NCBI GenBank assembly: GCA_965243805.1
Contig: OZ251577.1
Span: forward strand, 372,001 to 436,000
DNA from: CATQHQ01 sp965243805
GTDB lineage: Bacteria > Gemmatimonadota > Gemmatimonadetes > Longimicrobiales > Gaopeijiaceae
DNA length: 64,000 bases
Direction of reading: 5' to 3'
The notes below the pieces were generated by a model. It did no database searches. It saw only the letters and a program-made list of their open reading frames with translations, and was not told the DNA's origin. Below are positions 16,161 through 23,473 of the stretch, in pieces. Numbering within the stretch: position 1 is the first letter of the stretch; every line of letters starts with the position of its first letter. Made by a program: the position numbers and the translations under genes.

Positions 16161-16646
16161 TCAGGAAGCCCCGCCTTCGCCTTCGAGCGACGCCACGCGA
16201 CGGTTCATGTCGTTCTCTTCGGAACCGTCCACGAGTCCTCGGGAGAGGGCGTGGACCTCGAAGTCGTCGCCCGCGACGCCGGTCGTGACTGTGCCCGGAG
16301 TGAGGGTGATGGAGTTGGCGTAGACGAACCTCCCCAGATCGGTGCGCTGGGAGGCACGGAAGTGGACGGTCGCCGGGTCGATGGGGAGCTTGGGGGACAG
16401 GATCGTGCGCGCCACCTGGACGTTGCAGCGGAGGATCTCCCAGACCAGCCAGGGAAAGTACGCAACGGCCCGCCACGCCAAGCGGAACGGAGCGGACTCC
16501 TCGTCCAGCGTGCCCATGCGAACCGCCACTCCCACCGCCACAGTGCAGGTCGCCACGCCGAAGAACAGAAACAGCGGCTCGTAGTGGCCGGAGAGCAGCA
16601 GCCACAAGGCGAAGAGGACGACCCAGAGTCCGGCCGCTCGGATCAC
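16161..16646 (-). CDS. mrpE: Mrp antiporter subunit E
   Basis: First gene of the Mrp-like operon, 161 residues. MrpE proteins have N-terminal helices and a soluble C-terminal domain. Here the helices are followed by AYFPWLVWEILRCNVQVARTIL and the diagnostic TDLGRFVYANSITLTPGTVTTGV, matching the family motif around LTPGT. The start is GTG at 16646. About 105 bp separates it from lptE, including two copies of a GGCAGGCG element (16698-16735), so the operon promoter is probably in that spacer. Confidence 0.92.
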   Translation of the reverse strand: MIRAAGLWVVLFALWLLLSGHYEPLFLFFGVATCTVAVGVAVRMGTLDEESAPFRLAWRAVAYFPWLVWEILRCNVQVARTILSPKLPIDPATVHFRASQRTDLGRFVYANSITLTPGTVTTGVAGDDFEVHALSRGLVDGSEENDMNRRVASLEGEGGAS

Positions 16647-16751
16647 GTGGCTGGCCTCCGTGTGAGGGCTAGGGGTGGTTGGGAGTTCGACGGTTTCGGC
16701 AGGCGTCCGCCGACAGTTCCGGCAGGCGCCCGCCTTGGGATTGGGGCGAAT

Positions 16752-17252
16752 CTACCAGTTGGATTGGGCGCCGTCCACAATTTCCTGAACGAGAAGCTCG
16801 ATCGCTTCGGTCCGCCCCGTCTCCTCGGTTTCGGAGGCGTCCAAGTACTGTCCCTGGACGCGGAGCGACGACTGGTCCCACAAGATCAGGTTCTCCGCCC
16901 GGTCCAGCAACTCCACCTCGACCACCAGAATCACCTGGCGCTGGAGGACTTGGACGCTCCCCGCCTGGTCTCCCTGGCTGTAGAGGGGTGCGGAGAGGTC
17001 GTAGCTGAGGATCGTGCCGGTGACCACGGCGTCGGCCGCCTCCTCGCCGGCGGTAGTGAGGCCCAGCGCCCGGGGGAGTCGTCGAACGAGGGCGTCGTGG
17101 ACCTCCTGGGTGAGCTCGAAGCGGTTGGTGTCGTTCTCGAACGGAAGAACCGCCAAGGTGCGGACGTGCTCCGGTACCCCCGCCCCGCTGCGAAAGGAGT
17201 AGTTGCAGCCCGTCAGGAGGATGGTGGCGACCAGGACCAGCACCGAGGCCAT
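16752..17252 (-). CDS. lptE: LPS assembly lipoprotein LptE family
   Basis: This 166-residue lipoprotein resembles LptE, which plugs the LptD barrel and helps deliver LPS to the cell surface. The lipobox TILLTGCNYSF places the modified cysteine near residue 16 when translation starts at the ATG at 17252; upstream in-frame codons run into the end of the previous gene. The body has the LptE pattern: RTLAVLPFENDTNRFELTQEVHDALVRRLPR, then a long strand-rich section ending in an Asp/Glu-rich helix. It is probably co-transcribed with the lipoprotein gene 31 bp upstream. Confidence 0.85.
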   Translation of the reverse strand: MASVLVLVATILLTGCNYSFRSGAGVPEHVRTLAVLPFENDTNRFELTQEVHDALVRRLPRALGLTTAGEEAADAVVTGTILSYDLSAPLYSQGDQAGSVQVLQRQVILVVEVELLDRAENLILWDQSSLRVQGQYLDASETEETGRTEAIELLVQEIVDGAQSNW

Positions 17253-17283
17253 CTGGTGACGGCGGTTTGGGACTCGACGGCGG

Positions 17284-17970
17284 TCACGCACCGGGAGGAC
17301 TCCATATGTCCGGCGGGAAGGGGTCCGCATTCTCGAACGACTCCAGTTGGAGCTTCAGTTCTCTATAGTCTGGAAAGTTGCGGTACGTCGCTTGTTGTGG
17401 GTAGGAGCCGTCACCGCGCTCCGACGCTTCGACGCGCTCCACCACCTGGCCGTCCTGCAGGAGAACGGCTTGCCGGACGGTTCCGCCTCGGACTTGGAAG
17501 CGCACGCGTTCGCCGGTGGGCAGGTCGTACTCCACCGTCAGCGTACCATCGGCGACGGCACCGTCCACGAGTGCCGCACCGCGCCCGGGGCGGAAGACGC
17601 CGAAGACGGCCCAGAGGAGGGGCGGCGGCGGGATCAGGTCGTCGGGGACGGCGATTGGAATCCGCAAGTCGTCTCCCACCAGGACGGCGATGCCCGCTGT
17701 CTCTCCGTTGTCGAGAAAGAGGTCGAGGCGGGCCTTGTCGGGAGGCTCCAGTCGGGCCACGCCGGCACCCGATCCGCGGAAGTCGGGCTCGCGGACGCTC
17801 CAGGAGAACAGGAGCCGGCTCGGCTGGCGCGGGCGGCTCGAAGCCTGGGCGACAAGAAGGGGGTCGCGGATGCTTGCCGTTCCTGGCGACGGCGGTCCTG
17901 GAAGAGGCAGCGCTGGACGGCACCCGGCGGCAACCGCGAGGACCGCGATGCACACGGCTGAGATCCGCAC
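17284..17970 (-). CDS. Lipoprotein of unknown function (LolB/DUF4292-like size and layout)
   Basis: A 228-residue lipoprotein. From the GTG at 17970 the signal peptide reads RISAVCIAVLAVAAGC, with a clear lipobox. The mature part is strand-rich (SRLLFSWSVREPDF, GTLTVEYDLPTGERVRFQV, YRNFPDYRELKLQLESF), a layout like LolB or DUF4292 lipoproteins that bind lipids in the periplasm, but I cannot assign it firmly. An upstream in-frame ATG (18054) exists, but it would overlap the divergent lpxH start and leave the signal peptide internal. The position directly before lptE supports an outer-membrane biogenesis role. Confidence 0.7.
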   Translation of the reverse strand: MRISAVCIAVLAVAAGCRPALPLPGPPSPGTASIRDPLLVAQASSRPRQPSRLLFSWSVREPDFRGSGAGVARLEPPDKARLDLFLDNGETAGIAVLVGDDLRIPIAVPDDLIPPPPLLWAVFGVFRPGRGAALVDGAVADGTLTVEYDLPTGERVRFQVRGGTVRQAVLLQDGQVVERVEASERGDGSYPQQATYRNFPDYRELKLQLESFENADPFPPDIWSPPGA

Positions 17971-18052
17971 GGATGCGATCTTTGCGGTGGTGATCTTTCC
18001 CGCGTCGCCGCGGCCTGTCCCCCTTCCCCCTCTCGCTCTAGCTTCGCCGATC

Positions 18053-18793
18053 ATGCCGTCCAAGCCCGTCTTTCTCGTGTCGGACGTCCATCTGGGCGCC
18101 GTGCCACCCGCTACCGAGGCGGCTTTCCGCCGCTGGCTCCTCCACGTGAAGGAATCGGCGAGCCGGCTGGTGGTCAACGGCGACCTCTTCGACTTCTGGT
18201 TCGAGTACGGAACCGTGATACCCGGCGAGCACGTCCGGGTCCTGGCGCTCCTGGCGGAGCTGGTGGAAGCGGGCGTGCCCGTCCTCCTGATGGGCGGCAA
18301 CCACGACTGGTGGGGAGGCGACTTCCTGCGGAAGCGGATCGGCGTCGAGTTCCATCAGGACCCGGTGCGGCTCCGGCTGGCCGGTCGGCAGGTGCTCCTC
18401 GCCCACGGCGACGGGCTGGGCAGGGGCGACTTGGGCTACCGTCTCCTCCGGTGGGTTCTGCGGGGGCGGGTGACCCGCTGGCTCTTCCGATGGGTTCACC
18501 CCGATGTGGGCGCGTGGGCCGCTCGGACCGTCTCCGGCACCCGCGACCAGGTCGACCGGGGTCCTAGGTCCAGGCCGGGACGGCGGGCGGCGTTTCTGGC
18601 TCGCTGGGCAGCCGGCCAGCTGGAGGACGACCCGGAGCTGGAGATCGTCGCCATGGGCCACACACACGTCCCCGTCGTGCGGGAGACCGCGCCGGGCCGC
18701 TACTACGTCAACTCGGGGGATTGGGTGGGTCACCGCTCCTACGTCGTCATCGCCAAGTCCGGGGCGCCCGAACTCCGGGAGTGGGAGGGGTAG
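18053..18793 (+). CDS. lpxH: UDP-2,3-diacylglucosamine diphosphatase-like metallophosphoesterase
   Basis: This 246-residue calcineurin-like phosphoesterase matches LpxH, which cleaves UDP-2,3-diacylglucosamine to lipid X in lipid A synthesis at the inner membrane. The metal ligands are all present: SDVHLG (residues 10-15), VNGDLFDFWFEYG, GGNHDWWGG, ALLAHGDGLG and MGHTHVPV. LpxH and LpxH2-type proteins share these motifs, so the exact subclass is not certain, but the neighbouring lptE, acyltransferase and heptose genes support lipid A metabolism. The last 47 bp overlap the 3' end of the convergent DUF5683 gene. Confidence 0.88.
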   Translation: MPSKPVFLVSDVHLGAVPPATEAAFRRWLLHVKESASRLVVNGDLFDFWFEYGTVIPGEHVRVLALLAELVEAGVPVLLMGGNHDWWGGDFLRKRIGVEFHQDPVRLRLAGRQVLLAHGDGLGRGDLGYRLLRWVLRGRVTRWLFRWVHPDVGAWAARTVSGTRDQVDRGPRSRPGRRAAFLARWAAGQLEDDPELEIVAMGHTHVPVVRETAPGRYYVNSGDWVGHRSYVVIAKSGAPELREWEG

Positions 18794-19577
18794 CTCCTGG
18801 TCGGGGCCGCTTCCGCCCCAGGGGCACGCGGATGCCGACCTCCACGCGGCCGGTGGAGGGATCGCCCTCGATCGTCAGCGGCTCGGGGAAGTCCTGGAGG
18901 TGGGCCGAGACGAAGGCGTCCACGCCCGACACCAGCATGATGAAGATCACCGGAGCCAGCCAGTCTTCTTGCTGGTCCTCTCGGGCGGAGACTAGGCCCC
19001 GCGCCCGAGCGATCTCGTCGTCGGCCTCCAGCGCCTGCTCGACTTCTTCCGGGTCGGTCGTGCCCTGGGCGGCCAGCTCGGCGGTGAGGTGCCTCTCCAA
19101 AAGGCCCGCCTGATCCCGGGCCGCGGTAAGCCTGCGCCGCGTCTTGAACAGCATCCACGCCGCCAGCGACTCCGCGCCGAAGTAGAAGGCGCCGCGACCC
19201 GTCGCGCCGGAGACGGTGTGGCCCCATCCGGGTAGCATCACGCCCCGTATGAAGGCGCCGCGGGTGTTCGGGCCCGGGGGGGAGGCAGAGTCGGGTGCGG
19301 CTTCCACCGTGTCGGGTGCGGCCTCCACCGTGTCGGGCGTGGCTTCGACAGAGTCGGGAGGCGTTTGCGCGGCGGCCAGCGAGTCCGGCGGCTCCTGGGC
19401 GAGGGCGGCGGCCGGTGGCGGGCCGAGGAGCGCGAGGACGGCAAGGACGACAGGCACGGCAGCCCCAGCGAGAGCGACAGGCACGAGGGAGGCAGGTACG
19501 ACGAGGGAGGCAGGCACCGTGAAAACGGCCCCCGAGCGGGGGTCCGCAACCCGATCCCACCGGCGACGGTCAGCCAT
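18747..19577 (-). CDS. DUF5683 domain-containing membrane protein
   Basis: A 276-residue protein starting at the ATG that overlaps the upstream kinase stop (TGATG at 19575-19579). After a hydrophobic signal or anchor there is an acidic linker of repeated (S/T)VEAxPD units (residues about 75-100), encoded by a 21-bp tandem repeat. The DUF5683-type domain follows, with RGVMLPGWGHTVSGATGRGAFYFG, where the PGWG motif is characteristic, then LAPVIFIMLVSGVDAFVSAHL with its conserved D-A-x-V-x-A-H, and a final strand EVGIRVPLGRK. Function is unknown. The end overlaps lpxH tail to tail. Confidence 0.82.
   Translation of the reverse strand: MADRRRWDRVADPRSGAVFTVPASLVVPASLVPVALAGAAVPVVLAVLALLGPPPAAALAQEPPDSLAAAQTPPDSVEATPDTVEAAPDTVEAAPDSASPPGPNTRGAFIRGVMLPGWGHTVSGATGRGAFYFGAESLAAWMLFKTRRRLTAARDQAGLLERHLTAELAAQGTTDPEEVEQALEADDEIARARGLVSAREDQQEDWLAPVIFIMLVSGVDAFVSAHLQDFPEPLTIEGDPSTGRVEVGIRVPLGRKRPRPGATPPTPGVRAPRTWR
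19291..19353 (+). repeat. 21-bp tandem repeat, three units
   Basis: Units at 19291-19311, 19312-19332 and 19333-19353; the first two differ by one base and the third is more diverged. Because 21 is a multiple of three, the repeat stays in frame in the minus-strand gene and encodes the VEAAPDT linker. Confidence 0.85.
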
Positions 19578-20614
19578 CAGCCATCGGCGGGCACCAGCAC
19601 GGGGAGTGCACGGTGGAGGACCTGGACCCGGAGCTCGCGAGCGGTCTGCGGAACGAGTTCGCCATCCAGCTCGAAGTGGATCGGCTGGCCCCCGGCGGCG
19701 CGGATGGAGGCGCGCTCGATCCGGCGCATCGTCACATGGCGCGAGTCGGCGTGTCTCCCCCGGACGACCTGCGGCACCAAGCCGGCGACCTGCCGCCAGC
19801 GCAGAGCGTTCACCCGGCAGAGGTCGAGCTTGCCGTCGGCGGGAGAGGCGTCTGGGTTGATCATGAAGCCTCCTCCGATCGAGGGGCCGACGGTGACGGC
19901 CAGGAGGGTCGTCCGCCCCGAGAGCATCTCGGCGTCGCCGGCTCCGTGCTGGGTTTCGGCGCCGTCCTGGACTTCGGCACCGTCCTGGACTTCGACCCGC
20001 AGGTCCGGCGGCTCGAACGACAAGATCGCGTCCAGAAATGCCGCCAGGTACTGGGCGAGTCCCCGGAGTCGGGAGTACTTGGCGCGCCGGCGCAGCACTT
20101 CCACGTCGACGCCCACTCCCAGCAGGTTCACGAACACCCTCTCGCCGCCCTCCCATCGCACTCGTCCCACGTCGAAACGCTCCACCCTGCCGCTCTGCAA
20201 GGTGGCTACGACCGCCTCGGGAGATCGGCCCACCTCGGGAGACCGGCCCCCGCCGGGAGATCGGCCCCCGCCGGGAGATCGGCCCCCGCCGGCTCGGTCG
20301 ATCATTCTAAAGAAGTCGTTGCCCGTGCCGACTGGGAAGACCGCCACGGCCGGCAGGGAGCTCCGCCCGCTGTCCAGGAGGCCGGCGGCCACCTCGTGAA
20401 CGGTGCCGTCTCCGCCCACGACCACGATCCGCTCCGCTCCGTCGTCCGCCGCTTCGGCGGCAAGCTGGACCGCGTGGCCCGGCGCTTCGGTGAAGCGGAG
20501 CTGCCGGGGGACCGCGCCGGCGTCGAGGGCCGCCACAAGCTTGCGAGCGGCCTTCCGCCCCCTCCCCCCCGACGCAGCGGGGTTCACGACGACGGGGACG
20601 GCCCTGGTGCTCAT
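19577..20614 (-). CDS. Diacylglycerol/sphingosine-type lipid kinase (YegS/DagK family)
   Basis: A 345-residue soluble lipid kinase of the DAGK catalytic family. Motifs in order are VVNPAASGGRGRKAA (residues 8-22), VVVGGDGTVHEVAAG (the GGDGT ATP-binding signature), FPVGTGNDFFR, then FVNLLGVGVDVEVL and a C-terminal sandwich domain with IHFELDGELV. The start is the ATG at 20614; extension upstream would enter repeat DNA and tRNA-Sec. Two in-frame repeats interrupt the fold: four 18-bp units encoding GGGRSP (20218-20289), right after the GTGND helix, and an 18-bp unit encoding VQDGAE (about 19955-20000). Both probably form surface loops. Confidence 0.9.
   Translation of the reverse strand: MSTRAVPVVVNPAASGGRGRKAARKLVAALDAGAVPRQLRFTEAPGHAVQLAAEAADDGAERIVVVGGDGTVHEVAAGLLDSGRSSLPAVAVFPVGTGNDFFRMIDRAGGGRSPGGGRSPGGGRSPEVGRSPEAVVATLQSGRVERFDVGRVRWEGGERVFVNLLGVGVDVEVLRRRAKYSRLRGLAQYLAAFLDAILSFEPPDLRVEVQDGAEVQDGAETQHGAGDAEMLSGRTTLLAVTVGPSIGGGFMINPDASPADGKLDLCRVNALRWRQVAGLVPQVVRGRHADSRHVTMRRIERASIRAAGGQPIHFELDGELVPQTARELRVQVLHRALPVLVPADG
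20218..20289 (+). repeat. 18-bp tandem repeat, four units, inside the lipid kinase gene
   Basis: Units start at 20218, 20236, 20254 and 20272; the last two are identical and the first is the most diverged. It encodes a Gly-Arg-Ser-Pro-rich loop in the minus-strand kinase. Confidence 0.9.
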
Positions 20615-20705
20615 GAACGGAAGATAGCGCGGGGTCCGTCCGGGCGGCGCGACGATGACGCGGGCGCGGGTGATGGCGGCGCGGCGATGGCGAGGGCGGT
20701 AGCGA

Positions 20706-20802
20706 TGGCGGGGGCGTGTGGGAATCGAACCCACCCGTCCGGGGTCTAGCCGGACACACTGGTTTTGAAGACCAGACGGGACACCAGCCCCGATCCGCCC
20801 CC
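20706..20802 (-). tRNA. selC: tRNA-Sec (selenocysteine, anticodon TCA)
   Basis: On the minus strand these 97 nt form the atypical tRNA-Sec. An 8-position acceptor starts GGGGGCGG (seven pairs, the eighth is G-A). A compact D arm (CGGG/CCCG) follows, then anticodon stem CTGGT/ACCAG around CTTCAAA with TCA at 20768-20766. A long variable arm is closed by GTCCGG/CCGGAC, and the T arm is GTGGG/CCCAC around TTCGATT. Discriminator G and an encoded CCA follow. The long extra arm, UCA anticodon and extended acceptor separate it from tRNA-Ser and from suppressors. It implies UGA recoding in this organism; selA, selB and selD are not in the window. Confidence 0.95.
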
Positions 20803-20824
20803 GCTGCTCATCCGCACCCGCTAC

Positions 20825-22246
20825 TCATCCGCTCGGTGCCGACCGGGAAGGCGACACGTTGCCACGATCCTGGGACGACAGCAAGCGTCGCTCCACCCGA
20901 TGGAAGGTGGCCGCCAGCTCCCTACGCAGGCGGGCGAACTGGCGGCGCACGTCCGGACGGCCCTGGAGGCGGAGGAAGAGCGCGGCGTCCTCGCGCACCT
21001 CCTTGACCAGCTCCAGCCACTGCACCGCAGCGTAGCCGCAGACCGGGGCTGCCAGGGCGGCGCCCACTGCCGCCGTCGTGCCGCCTGCCACGTACGCCGC
21101 CGCGACCCAGAACGCCCACGCCAGCGCGCCTCCGAAGAGCAGCGTCGCCAGCTTGTAGGTGGCCTCCACCTCGAAGTCCGGCTTGGCGCGGGCGACCACG
21201 AACGCCGGGAGACGCACCACCGGCGCCCAGACCAGGACTCCGGCGAGCGCCGCGGGGAACACCAGGAGCAGGACCGTCCCTCGAACCGCGATGTAGTGCG
21301 CGACCGGGGTCAGGGCGTAGCGCGGGGGCACATCCCCCTTCCCTGCTCCGACGTAGGCGTGGAGGGCCGCGTAGCGCTCCACCTTGGCCACCAGCGCCTC
21401 GTGTTCCTCCGGCGACTCGCGACGGATCCACTCCAAGCCAGCGGCGAAGCGCTGGAGGCGCGGGAAGCGGGTCCCCAGCCGCTCCCGGGCACGCCACGGG
21501 ACCCAGCGGGACTGACGCACGTACATCTGTTCCGCGATCTCCACCAACTTGCGGTCGCGGGGGTCGGCGAAGTTGAGGGTGAGGGCGCGCACGGCGCTCC
21601 GGAGGCGCCGGGTCAGCATTCGGGCCGCCAGCATCGGGTCGTGGCGGTAGGCGTCTTGGAGGTCGGCGCAGGAGAGCGGAGGACCGAAGCGGACGGCGAC
21701 GGAGGTGCGGGCACGCTCCTTGCGCGAGTACGTAATCCCCACAGGCACGATGGAGAGGCCCAGACCCCAGTCGGCGGCGTCCTCGGCGCGCAGGGCGATG
21801 CGGGCCGCCCCGGTGCGGAACTGCGCCAGGCTGGACTGGGAGTGGCTGCGGCCCTCGGGGAAGATCTGGATCGCGCCTCCCTGAAGGAGAACGGAGGTCG
21901 CTTCGCGGAACATCCCTTCGTTGAGGTGCATCTTCTCCGGGTCGTCCTCGCGACGGTGCACCGGGATGGCGCCCAGTGCCCGCAGGATCGTCCCCAGCAG
22001 GGTCTTGTCGAAGAGCGGGGCGCGGGCGAGTGGACGGGTGGCTCGCTCGCTGCAACGGAAGACGAGGATCGGGTCGAGGAGGCTGTTGGGATGGTTCGCC
22101 GCGACGAGCAGCGGACCTTCGGGGAGAGCCGGACCGTGGCGGTCCACCTGGTAGAACGTCGCTGCGGCGGCGCCCACAACCTTCACCACGAGCTTCGGAA
22201 AGCGCCCCGGGGGGCTGTACGTTCCATTGCGCTCCGGCATGGACAT
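20825..22246 (-). CDS. PlsC-like lysophospholipid acyltransferase with C-terminal membrane domain
   Basis: A 473-residue acyltransferase of the glycerophosphate acyltransferase superfamily. The catalytic H-x4-D motif is in AANHPNSLLDPIL (residues about 48-60) and the substrate motif in IQIFPEGRSHSQSS. The N-terminal half therefore transfers an acyl chain to a (lyso)phospholipid at the inner membrane. The C-terminal part adds paired hydrophobic helices (about residues 295-330 and 350-395) not found in minimal PlsC, an arrangement common in Bacteroidota and Gemmatimonadota homologues. The stop lies 23 bp from selC, so 3' processing of this transcript and tRNA-Sec may be linked. Confidence 0.87.
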   Translation of the reverse strand: MSMPERNGTYSPPGRFPKLVVKVVGAAAATFYQVDRHGPALPEGPLLVAANHPNSLLDPILVFRCSERATRPLARAPLFDKTLLGTILRALGAIPVHRREDDPEKMHLNEGMFREATSVLLQGGAIQIFPEGRSHSQSSLAQFRTGAARIALRAEDAADWGLGLSIVPVGITYSRKERARTSVAVRFGPPLSCADLQDAYRHDPMLAARMLTRRLRSAVRALTLNFADPRDRKLVEIAEQMYVRQSRWVPWRARERLGTRFPRLQRFAAGLEWIRRESPEEHEALVAKVERYAALHAYVGAGKGDVPPRYALTPVAHYIAVRGTVLLLVFPAALAGVLVWAPVVRLPAFVVARAKPDFEVEATYKLATLLFGGALAWAFWVAAAYVAGGTTAAVGAALAAPVCGYAAVQWLELVKEVREDAALFLRLQGRPDVRRQFARLRRELAATFHRVERRLLSSQDRGNVSPSRSAPSG

Positions 22247-22285
22247 CCTCGTTGCCTCGTGGGCAGGGTGGTCGGGCCGACTCTT

Positions 22286-22353
22286 CGGCAGGCGCAGGGC
22301 GCTCCCTCGGCAAGCGCAGGGTGCTCCCCCTCGGCAGGCGCAGGGAACTCCCT
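22286..22353 (+). repeat. 22-24 bp tandem repeat upstream of deoC
   Basis: Three units (22286-22307, 22308-22331, 22332-22353) of CGGCAGGCGCAGGG-x-x-CTCCCT with small changes. They occupy the divergent spacer between the acyltransferase and deoC; no gene is seen in the remaining 220 bp. Confidence 0.85.
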
Positions 22354-22470
22354 CGACACGTTATCTTCGCTTCCCAGAGTCGCTCCACGCTACCGCCTCC
22401 GGCGCCCTGTCGGCTACCGGCGGTGCATCCAATCTCGCGGTTCCTCCCGATCTTGGAGGTCGTTGGCCCC

Positions 22471-23445
22471 ATGAACTCCGCTCCCGCCGCCCGTATCGGC
22501 GTCCGCAACCCGGGAACGTCGCTGGACCTGGAGTTGGTGAGCCGCATTCGCGCCAATCGAAGCGCGGCGGAGCGGAGGGCGGCCAGCTTGTCGGGGCGGC
22601 GTTCAGTCAAGCGGGACATGCAGGCCGGCTGGCTGCTCCGGGCCATTGCGACGACCGACCTCACGACGCTGGCCGGCGACGACACGCCCGGGCGAGTGCG
22701 GCGGCTCTGCGGAAAGGCGCGTCGTCCTGTGCGGGGCGATCTGCTGGCGGCGCTGGGGATCGGGCCCGAGGAGGCGCGGGCCGCCGCGGTGTGCGTCTAT
22801 CACCGGCTGGTCCCGGAGGCTGTCCGGGCTCTGGAGGGCAGCGGAATCCCAGTGGCGGCGGTCTCGACCGGGTTCCCCGCCGGACTTTCGCCCATGGCCA
22901 CGCGCTTGGCGGAGATCCGAGAGTCGGTGGACGCCGGTGCTGCGGAAGTGGACGTCGTGATCACGAGAGGGCTGGCTCTGCGGAGGGACTGGCCGGGCCT
23001 CTACGACGAAGTCGCCGCTTTCCGGGAGGCGTGCGGCGACGCCCACGTCAAGGTCATCCTGGGAACGGGCGAGCTGGGGACGTTGGCCACCGTCGGGAAG
23101 GCTGCGACCGTAGCCATGATGGCCGGGGCCGACTTCGTGAAGACCTCCACGGGCAAGGAGGCGGTGAACGCCACCCTCCCGGTCGGGCTCGTGCTGGCGC
23201 GTGCGATCCGGGCGTACGGTCGCGCCACCGGTTTCCGTGTCGGGCTGAAGGCCGCCGGGGGCATCGGAACCGCCAAGGACGCCCTGGCATGGCTCGTTCT
23301 GATCAAGGAGGAACTGGGAGACGCTTGGCTCGACCCGCGACTCTTCCGGATCGGCGCAAGCTCGCTGCTGGCCGACATCGAGCGGCAACTCGAGCATCAC
23401 GTCACGGGCCGATACTCGGCCTTCCACCGCCACGCGCTGGCGTGA
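22471..23445 (+). CDS. deoC: Deoxyribose-phosphate aldolase
   Basis: A 324-residue class I aldolase that splits 2-deoxyribose 5-phosphate into acetaldehyde and glyceraldehyde 3-phosphate. The Schiff-base lysine is in ADFVKTSTGKEA and the second conserved lysine in VGLKAAGGI; VKVILGTGEL and EVDVVITRG complete the TIM-barrel signatures. It is longer than the E. coli type because of an N-terminal extension of about 50 residues, as in DERA proteins related to animal DeoC. The ATG at 22471 has GGAGG 13 bp upstream. The aldehyde dehydrogenase 28 bp downstream could oxidise the acetaldehyde released. Confidence 0.95.
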   Translation: MNSAPAARIGVRNPGTSLDLELVSRIRANRSAAERRAASLSGRRSVKRDMQAGWLLRAIATTDLTTLAGDDTPGRVRRLCGKARRPVRGDLLAALGIGPEEARAAAVCVYHRLVPEAVRALEGSGIPVAAVSTGFPAGLSPMATRLAEIRESVDAGAAEVDVVITRGLALRRDWPGLYDEVAAFREACGDAHVKVILGTGELGTLATVGKAATVAMMAGADFVKTSTGKEAVNATLPVGLVLARAIRAYGRATGFRVGLKAAGGIGTAKDALAWLVLIKEELGDAWLDPRLFRIGASSLLADIERQLEHHVTGRYSAFHRHALA

Positions 23446-23473
23446 CACCGGCGTGACGCAACGGAGAGGACCC

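Noticed and set aside
17284..18054. Start of the lipoprotein gene at the ATG 18054
   Set aside because: It would overlap the divergent lpxH start and bury the signal peptide 28 residues inside; GTG 17970 gives a normal lipoprotein.
20706..20802. Interpretation as tRNA-Ser or a UGA suppressor
   Set aside because: The 8-position acceptor, short D arm and TCA anticodon fit tRNA-Sec; tRNA-Ser has a 7-bp acceptor and other anticodons.
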